DNA of 64,000 nucleotides from Alteriqipengyuania_B sp035481675 (lineage in GTDB: Bacteria; Pseudomonadota; Alphaproteobacteria; Sphingomonadales; Sphingomonadaceae): positions 1,240,001 to 1,304,000 of the forward strand of contig NZ_JAYJJW010000001.1 in NCBI RefSeq assembly GCF_035481675.1, read 5' to 3'. The notes under the pieces are model-generated. The model saw only the letters and a program-made list of their open reading frames with translations. It ran no database searches and had not been told where the DNA came from. How positions within the stretch are numbered: the first letter of the stretch is position 1; each line of letters begins with the position of its first letter. Below, in pieces: positions 58,686 to 64,000 of this stretch. The position numbers and the translations under genes were made by a program.

Positions 58686-58776
58686 GTAGCGACCGGCCAA
58701 GGGCCATCGCAGCTTGCCGTCATGCGGGACATTGGGGCTACAGCAGAATTGCGCAGAAAAGGACGGGATGGTGCTT

Positions 58777-58865
<89 letters not shown>

Positions 58866-59034
58866 GCAAGAAAAGCACACGGCCCATGCACGGGCCGCCG
58901 GTCCGGGAAGCGCGGCGGTTAGCGAAAGCGGTGCGGCTTGCCAAGCCTGCAATGCTGCGACTGCGTAAATTTCCGGGCACTGCCTAGGGCCGCTTTCTTG
59001 TTTCGATAACCCGCAGCCCCTATTTTACCATGCG

Positions 59035-59418
59035 ATGATGGACCGTACCGAATTCTATTCCGCGCAGGCCGGCCGCCGGATCGATGCGCCGCGCAGCAAC
59101 GAGGCGCGCTTTGCGATCGGCGATATCGTGCGCCACCGCCTGTTCGATTTCCGCGGCGTGGTGTTCGATATCGACCCTGTGTTCGCCAACAGCGAGGAAT
59201 GGTACGAATCCATCCCGCAGGACGTGCGCCCCAAACGCGAACAGCCGTTCTACCACTTGCTGGCAGAGAACGAGGACAGTAGCTACGTCGCCTACGTCAG
59301 CCAGCAGAACCTGCTCGAAGACAGCCTTGGCGGGCCGGTGGACCATCCCACCGTGCCGCAATTGTTCGAGGATTTTGCCGACGGGCGCTATCGCCTGCGC
59401 CGCAGCTTGAGCCACTAG
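59035..59418 (+). CDS. hspQ: HspQ-like heat-shock protein
   Basis: A 127-residue protein of the HspQ/YccV family, with the core RFAIGDIVRHRLFDFRGVVFDIDPVF (quoted in part: GDIVRHRLFDFRGVV), the central EWYESIPQDVRPKREQPFYH and YVSQQNLLED. HspQ binds hemimethylated DNA in E. coli and also tunes Lon protease as a specificity factor. Two adjacent Met codons (59035 and 59038) make the start uncertain by one residue. It is convergent with the ABC permease gene. Confidence 0.9.
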   Translation: MMDRTEFYSAQAGRRIDAPRSNEARFAIGDIVRHRLFDFRGVVFDIDPVFANSEEWYESIPQDVRPKREQPFYHLLAENEDSSYVAYVSQQNLLEDSLGGPVDHPTVPQLFEDFADGRYRLRRSLSH

Positions 59419-59428
59419 GCCCGCGGCC

Positions 59429-60319
59429 TCAGCTCTTCAGCTTCCACCCGCTCTTCAGCAAGCGGTAGGTGATCACCGCCACCACGATATTCAGCGCCAG
59501 CACGCCCAGCGCCGCGTGCCATACGGCAGCGTCGGTCGAAGCGATGTCGGTCTCCCCTAGGAAACCGTAACGGAAGCCGGAAATCACGTAGAAGAACGGG
59601 TTCAGCCGGCTGATCGTCTGGAATGTCGGCGCGAGGTTGTCGATGACGTAGAACGTGCCCGACAGCAGCGTCAGCGGCGCGATCACGAAGTTGGTAATCG
59701 CCGCATTGTGATCGAACTTCTCGGCCCAGATCGAGGTGATCAGCCCGACCAGCGCCAGCAGCATTGCGCCCATCAGCCCGAACCAGGCGATGGCCCAGGG
59801 ATGTTCCGCGGACAGGGTCACGCCGGGATAGAGCCACATGGCCAGCGCCACCGCCGCGCCGACCATCACCGCGCGCGTGATTGCCGCGGCGACGATCGCC
59901 AGCATCAGCTCCCACGAAGCAATCGGCGGCATCAAATAATCGACGATCGTCCCCTGGATCTTGCCGACCAGCAGGCCGAAGCTGGAATTGGCAAAGGCGT
60001 TCTGCATCATGCCCATCATGATCAGGCCCGGCGCCACGAAGCTGCCGAACGGCACGCCCAGCACTTCGCGCCCGCTGCGGCCCAGCGCGACGGTGAAGAT
60101 GACAAGGAACAGCAGCGTCGTGATCGCGGGCGCCCAGACGGTCTGCGTCTGCACCTTGAGAAACCGGCGGACCTCCTTTACATAGAGCGTCCACAGCCCG
60201 ACACGGTTCATCCCGTGGAAGCGGGCTTCCCCCGGGGGCGGAAACTTGCCCGCCGATGTGCCGCTGTCCTGCCGCAGGACGGGCGCTTCGGAAGCAAGCG
60301 ATTGCGCTTGATCGGTCAT
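59429..60319 (-). CDS. ABC-2 type transporter permease
   Basis: A 296-residue inner-membrane protein with a cytoplasmic N-terminus (GLWTLYVKEVRRFLKVQTQT) and about six hydrophobic segments from residue 60. ABC-2 features include MGMMQNAFANSSFGLLVGK and the NPFFYVISGFRYGFLG motif near the end. Such permeases move drugs, polysaccharides or lipids and need an ATP-binding subunit. None is encoded beside it, so the partner is elsewhere in the genome. The start at 60319 is chosen over the long upstream extension, which runs into the region opposite gcrA. Confidence 0.88.
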   Translation of the reverse strand: MTDQAQSLASEAPVLRQDSGTSAGKFPPPGEARFHGMNRVGLWTLYVKEVRRFLKVQTQTVWAPAITTLLFLVIFTVALGRSGREVLGVPFGSFVAPGLIMMGMMQNAFANSSFGLLVGKIQGTIVDYLMPPIASWELMLAIVAAAITRAVMVGAAVALAMWLYPGVTLSAEHPWAIAWFGLMGAMLLALVGLITSIWAEKFDHNAAITNFVIAPLTLLSGTFYVIDNLAPTFQTISRLNPFFYVISGFRYGFLGETDIASTDAAVWHAALGVLALNIVVAVITYRLLKSGWKLKS

Positions 60320-60397
60320 GGGACGTGCGCCTATCGGGCGGCGCCCCTGCTGGCAAGCGCGCCGCGCGCCCCGAATTGACAACGCACAGGAATTTGC

Positions 60398-61102
60398 ATG
60401 AGCTGGACCGAAGACCGTATCGCCACCCTCACCAAGATGTGGGAAGGCGGTGCCACGGCAAGCCAGATCGCCGACGAGCTGGGCGGCGTGTCGCGTAACG
60501 CCGTGATCGGCAAGGCGCATCGCCTCGGGCTGAAGAGCCGCCCCTCGCCGGTGAAGGCGAACGAGAAGAAGGCCGCGCCGGCCGCCAAGAAGAAAAAGGC
60601 TGCGCCTGCCAAGCCCACGCCGAAGAAGCCCGCGGCACCTGCGCCCGCGCCTGCTGCCGCAGCGAAACCTGCCGCGCCTGCACAGGCCCCGGGCCAGCGT
60701 CCGGCCGCCGCATCGCAGCCGGTCCAAAGCCAGCCGATCCCCGGCGCAACCAACCGCGCCGATCAGCCGAAAATCGTCTCGGTCGGCCCCGGCGGCTTCC
60801 TGCGGCAAGGGCCCGGCGACCAGCAGCCGCCGATCCCGCCCGCGCCGCCGCGCCGGCTGGTGCCTGCCAAGCCCGACCCGTCGATTGCCGACAAGACCAG
60901 CCTGCTCGACCTGTCGGACAAGGTCTGCCGCTGGCCGATGGGCCACCCGGGCGAAAGCGATTTCCACTTCTGCGGCGAGGCGGTGAACCCCGGCTTCCCC
61001 TATTGCGTCCAGCATTGCGGCCGGGCGTACCAGGCACAGCTGCCGCGCGGTGCGCGCCGTCCCCCGCCGCCCTTGCCCTTCGGCGGGCCCCGCGTCCGCT
61101 AA
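60398..61102 (+). CDS. gcrA: GcrA-type cell-cycle regulator
   Basis: A 234-residue protein with the GcrA N-terminal helix-turn-helix (MSWTEDRIATLTKMWEGG, then SRNAVIGKAHRLGLKSRP). A low-complexity Ala/Pro/Lys linker (about 50-110) leads to a C-terminal conserved part with cysteine and histidine (KVCRWPMGHPGESDFHFCG). In Caulobacter GcrA activates methylation-dependent sigma-70 promoters together with CcrM methylation. AGGAA precedes the start. A strong terminator follows 35 bases after its stop. Confidence 0.94.
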   Translation: MSWTEDRIATLTKMWEGGATASQIADELGGVSRNAVIGKAHRLGLKSRPSPVKANEKKAAPAAKKKKAAPAKPTPKKPAAPAPAPAAAAKPAAPAQAPGQRPAAASQPVQSQPIPGATNRADQPKIVSVGPGGFLRQGPGDQQPPIPPAPPRRLVPAKPDPSIADKTSLLDLSDKVCRWPMGHPGESDFHFCGEAVNPGFPYCVQHCGRAYQAQLPRGARRPPPPLPFGGPRVR

Positions 61103-61137
61103 TCCGGCAACAACCGAGTGCCGCGACACAAAATTGA

Positions 61138-61170
61138 GGCCCGGCAGTTACAAGACTGCCGGGCCCTTTT
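61138..61170 (+). terminator. Rho-independent terminator of gcrA
   Basis: GGCCCGGCAG (61138-61147) and CTGCCGGGCC (61156-61165) form a perfect 10-bp stem with an 8-base loop, followed by CTTTT. Confidence 0.93.
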
Positions 61171-61194
61171 GTTGCCCACCAACGGAGCTTCCCC

Positions 61195-61728
61195 ATGGCC
61201 ATTTCCCTCCACACCGCCTTCGTCGGCAGCTGCCGCCAGATCCTGACCGGGCTCGACGGGCTCGTCTCCAAGGCGGAGACCCATGTCCGCGCCAACGATC
61301 TCGACGACGGCGAGCTGCTGCAGGCGAAGCTTGCGGACGACATGTGGGACCTGCCTTGGCACGTGCGCGCCTGCTGGATGCATTCGGCCTATGCGCTGCG
61401 CCAGGCTGCGGGCGGCGAATTTACGCCCAATTTCACCGAACTGCCGATGGATTGGGCCGCGATGCACGCCATGATCGCCGATGCGCAGGATACGCTGAGC
61501 CAGGTCAGTGAAGACGAGCTGGCCCAACTGGCCGGTCGCAACGTGAAATTCGTCCTCGGCGGCAAGCCGCGCTTCGAAGGCCCGGCCGAAGAGTTCCTGC
61601 TGAGCTTCAACCTGCCGAATTTCTATTTCCACGCCACGACCTTCTACGACATCCTGCGGATGAAGGGCGTTTCGCTGGGCAAGCGCGACTATCTCGGCGC
61701 GCTGCGCCTCTCGCAAATCGAAGGCTAG
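61195..61728 (+). CDS. DUF1993 family protein
   Basis: A 177-residue cytoplasmic protein. HTAFVGSCRQILTGLDGLVSKAETH at the N-terminus, DDMWDLPWHVRACWMHSAYAL in the middle and PNFYFHATTFYDILRMKGV near the C-terminus fit DUF1993, a helical-bundle family related in shape to DinB proteins. The conserved His residues could bind metal, but no activity is known. It lies between the gcrA terminator and an alcohol dehydrogenase gene, with its own promoter or read-through from gcrA. Confidence 0.85.
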   Translation: MAISLHTAFVGSCRQILTGLDGLVSKAETHVRANDLDDGELLQAKLADDMWDLPWHVRACWMHSAYALRQAAGGEFTPNFTELPMDWAAMHAMIADAQDTLSQVSEDELAQLAGRNVKFVLGGKPRFEGPAEEFLLSFNLPNFYFHATTFYDILRMKGVSLGKRDYLGALRLSQIEG

Positions 61729-61786
61729 GAACAACCGACGACTTCCTTCCGTTGGGGCAGCAAGCCCCCATTCGAAAGGACAAAAC

Positions 61787-62905
61787 ATGGAAGTCGTCGG
61801 CTACGGTACTCAGGAAGCCAGCGCCAAGCTGAGCCCGCTGAAATTCACGCGCGAGGATCCGCGCGCCGGCGAGATTGCGATCGAGGTGACCCATTGCGGG
61901 GTCTGCCATTCCGACCTTCACCAAGCGCGCGACGACTGGGACAACACCGTGTGGCCGTGCATTCCCGGCCACGAGGTCGTGGGCACCGTAACCGCGGTCG
62001 GCGAAGGTGTGACGAAGTTCAAAGTGGGCGACCGGGCCGGCATCGGCTGCATGGTCAATTCCTGTCAGGAATGCGACCAGTGCGACATGGGGCACGAGCA
62101 GTATTGCACCGGCCCGAAAAGCTGCACGCTGACCTACAACGGTCCGAAGAAGCCCGACGGGACTAACACCTATGGCGGCTATTCCACCGGGTTCGTCGTG
62201 CGCGAGGAATTCGCGCTGACGATCCCAGACGCGATCGACTTGGAACACGCCGCCCCGATCCTTTGTGCGGGCATCACGACCTACCAGCCGATGAAATATT
62301 TCGGCCTGAAGGAAGGGATGACGCTGGGTGTCGCGGGCATCGGCGGGCTCGGCCACATGGCCGTGCAGATCGGCAAGGCGCTGGGCGCAAAAGTCGTCGC
62401 GCTCACGACGAGCCCCGGAAAGAAAGACGCGATCGAGAAGCTGGGCGCGGACGCGGTCATCGACGTGAATGACGGGGATGCGATGGAGGCAAACGCGCAG
62501 ACCATCGACCTGATCGTCAACACCATTCCCTACCAGCACGATCTCAATCCCTATCTCGCTCTGATGAAAGCCAAGAGCCAGATCGCCGTCGTCGGCAATT
62601 TCCTGGGCTTCGACGATCTCGACACCGCCACCATGGTGTTCCAGCACGTCGGCGTGACCGGGTCGCTGATCGGCGGCGTGGCGGACACGCAGGAAGTGCT
62701 GGAGCTGTGCGCCAAGCACGACATCCGGCCCGAAATCGAGATGATCCGCATGGACGAGATCAACACCGCGTTCGAGCGCATGCAGGAAGAGGATGTCCGC
62801 TTCCGCCACGTGATCGACATGGCCAGCCTCCGCGACGACAAGGATGCGGCGGACAAGGCCGTGAAAATCGACGATCCGGTTCGCGGCGAAGTGGTGGGGC
62901 GCTGA
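61787..62905 (+). CDS. Zinc-dependent NAD(P) alcohol dehydrogenase (YahK/cinnamyl-alcohol type)
   Basis: A 372-residue medium-chain dehydrogenase. Catalytic zinc ligands are in THCGVCHSDLH and PGHEVVGTV; structural zinc ligands in SCQECDQCDMGHEQYC. The cofactor loop GIGGLGHMAVQ is followed by VVALTTS, where Ser after beta-strand 2 suggests NADP(H). Such enzymes reduce aldehydes to alcohols. GAAAGGA precedes the start at 61787. The next dehydrogenase begins one base after its stop, so the pair is one operon. Confidence 0.92.
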   Translation: MEVVGYGTQEASAKLSPLKFTREDPRAGEIAIEVTHCGVCHSDLHQARDDWDNTVWPCIPGHEVVGTVTAVGEGVTKFKVGDRAGIGCMVNSCQECDQCDMGHEQYCTGPKSCTLTYNGPKKPDGTNTYGGYSTGFVVREEFALTIPDAIDLEHAAPILCAGITTYQPMKYFGLKEGMTLGVAGIGGLGHMAVQIGKALGAKVVALTTSPGKKDAIEKLGADAVIDVNDGDAMEANAQTIDLIVNTIPYQHDLNPYLALMKAKSQIAVVGNFLGFDDLDTATMVFQHVGVTGSLIGGVADTQEVLELCAKHDIRPEIEMIRMDEINTAFERMQEEDVRFRHVIDMASLRDDKDAADKAVKIDDPVRGEVVGR

Positions 62906-62906
62906 C

Positions 62907-64000
62907 ATGGGCACGCAAGCACGCGGGGCAGTGGTGGCCGAAGCGGGCGCGGATTTCGAGATCCGCGATGTGACGATCGACGATCCGGGCCCCAACGAGG
63001 TGCTGGTCAAGATCGTGGCGACCGGTCTGTGCCACACCGATCTGGCCGTGAAGGACGGCGATCTGCCGACCAATTTCCCCGCCGTCCTCGGTCACGAAGG
63101 GGCAGGGGAAGTATTGGCAGTCGGCGATGCGGTGCAAGGCATCGCGAAAGGCGACAAGGTCGTGCTGTCCTACGGCAGCTGCGGCCATTGCCGGCCGTGC
63201 CAGGAAGGCGATCCTGCCTATTGCGCGGATTTCAATCCGCTCAATTTCATGAACGAACGGCAGGGCAGCGACCGGTCGGTCTTCGAAGACGGCCCCAACG
63301 CGGCTTTCTTCCAGCAATCGTCTTTCGCGACCCACGCCATCGCGCACGAGCGTAACGTGGTGAAGATCGAAAGCGATACGGACATCTCGCTGCTCGGCCC
63401 GCTGGGCTGCGGCATCCAGACGGGTGCCGGCGCGGTCTTGCGGACCGCCCAGGTGCCGGCCGGTTCCGCCGTCGCCGTGTCGGGCTGCGGCAGCGTCGGC
63501 ATGGCGGCCCTGATGGCGGCAAAGGTCGCAGGGGCATCGGTCATAATCGCCATCGACCCCAATACCGACCGACTGAAAACCGCAGAAGAGCTGGGCGCGA
63601 CCGATACAATCGCCGTAGGAGACGATACCGATGTGGCCGAGGCGGTCCGCAAGATCGTGCCGGCCGGCGTCGATTACGTGATCGAATGTTCGGGCAATGC
63701 CGCCGCGGCCAGGGACGGCTGGTCCGCCCTCGCCAATCGCGGCACGCTGGTGGTCGTGGGCGCACCGCCGCAGGGCACCGACTATTCCTTTGATGCCAAC
63801 GAGCACATCCTGAGCGGCCGCAAGATCGTCGGCTGCGTGGAGGGCGACAGCAAGGTGAAGCAATTCATCCCGCAATTGGTCGATCTGTTCGAGCAGGGCC
63901 GCTTCCCGTTCGACAAGCTGACCAAGCGATACAAGTTCGACGAAATCAACAAGGCCGTCGCCGATCTGGAGGACGGCACGGTTTTCAAGCCGATCATCGA
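62907..64000 (+). CDS. Zinc-dependent alcohol dehydrogenase (AdhB/aryl-alcohol type), cut by window end
   Basis: At least 364 residues with no stop before the window ends; a full protein would be about 370. MGTQARGAVVAEAGADFEIR starts it. Catalytic zinc ligands are in GLCHTDLAVKDGD and LGHEGAGEV, structural zinc in SCGHCRPCQEGDPAYC, and the cofactor loop GCGSVGMAAL is followed by IAIDP, where Asp points to NAD. The family includes benzyl-alcohol and formaldehyde-type dehydrogenases. It follows the first dehydrogenase after one base; the two differ in probable cofactor, so they could interconvert the same alcohol/aldehyde pair in opposite directions. Confidence 0.92.
   Translation, partial: MGTQARGAVVAEAGADFEIRDVTIDDPGPNEVLVKIVATGLCHTDLAVKDGDLPTNFPAVLGHEGAGEVLAVGDAVQGIAKGDKVVLSYGSCGHCRPCQEGDPAYCADFNPLNFMNERQGSDRSVFEDGPNAAFFQQSSFATHAIAHERNVVKIESDTDISLLGPLGCGIQTGAGAVLRTAQVPAGSAVAVSGCGSVGMAALMAAKVAGASVIIAIDPNTDRLKTAEELGATDTIAVGDDTDVAEAVRKIVPAGVDYVIECSGNAAAARDGWSALANRGTLVVVGAPPQGTDYSFDANEHILSGRKIVGCVEGDSKVKQFIPQLVDLFEQGRFPFDKLTKRYKFDEINKAVADLEDGTVFKPII

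Overview
The window is a GC-rich, densely coded chromosomal segment from an alphaproteobacterium, most likely a sphingomonad of the Erythrobacteraceae. The pointers are a GcrA cell-cycle regulator, a DUF2794 gene, a two-piece (permuted) tmRNA whose tag reads ANDNEALAIAA, an alphaproteobacterial Hda-like protein, and sphingomonad-style TonB-dependent receptor and exopolysaccharide genes. I see no phage, insertion sequence, CRISPR array or rRNA. Many neighbouring genes overlap by 1, 4 or 8 bases, which points to translational coupling.

Region by region. 1-9.6 kb: the tail of an unknown gene, a secreted M16 protease, an alpha/beta-hydrolase fused to an OsmC domain, purS-purQ, a membrane GGDEF-EAL protein and glmS. 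9.6-12.7 kb: a PIN-toxin/ribbon-helix-helix antitoxin pair with a 21-bp palindromic operator, a small tyrosine phosphatase, glmU and a phosphoglycolate-phosphatase-like HAD protein. 12.8-16.7 kb: an SDR enzyme, a multi-pass membrane protein whose ribosome-binding site lies inside a hairpin, DUF2794, cysE and an Hda-like protein. 16.7-20.1 kb: a DUF2066-like protein divergent from purM-purN, with PurN carrying a YjbR-like C-terminal domain. 20.1-23.7 kb: two NTF2-like proteins, ndk, and pepA - DUF2256 - holC. 23.7-32.4 kb: lptD-surA-pdxA-rsmA, then glcB and a MipA-like outer-membrane protein. 32.6-36.1 kb: an M20 hydrolase with astA and astB (arginine succinyltransferase pathway). 36.1-37.3 kb: a small membrane protein behind a consensus sigma-54 promoter, the tmRNA gene and mscL. 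37.4-42.6 kb: lemA, two TPM-domain proteins, a NUDIX hydrolase, an SDR and an acyl-CoA dehydrogenase on one strand. 42.6-50.4 kb: an exopolysaccharide locus (initiating sugar-phosphate transferase, Wzy/ligase-like protein, Wza-like and Wzc-like proteins, a TPR protein) with two tiny exported proteins of unknown role.

50.6-58.7 kb holds an M48 protease and then a compact sugar locus. A TonB-dependent receptor, a GH68 enzyme without a signal peptide and a ROK fructokinase run leftwards; an SUT-like symporter and a LacI-type repressor run rightwards. Two perfect TGCAAACGTTTGCA operators sit in the shared control region. The genes read as a complete sucrose pathway: outer-membrane uptake, inner-membrane symport, cytoplasmic cleavage and fructose phosphorylation. 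58.7-64 kb: tRNA-Ser(CGA), hspQ, an ABC-2 permease, gcrA, a DUF1993 protein and two zinc alcohol dehydrogenases, the second cut by the window edge.

Most genes are conserved housekeeping functions. The least explained items are the sigma-54-driven 82-residue membrane protein, the PurN-YjbR fusion, the small exported proteins of the exopolysaccharide locus, the hairpin covering a ribosome-binding site, and the wiring of the sucrose locus. All product names rest on reading motifs, length and gene order; no database search was run.
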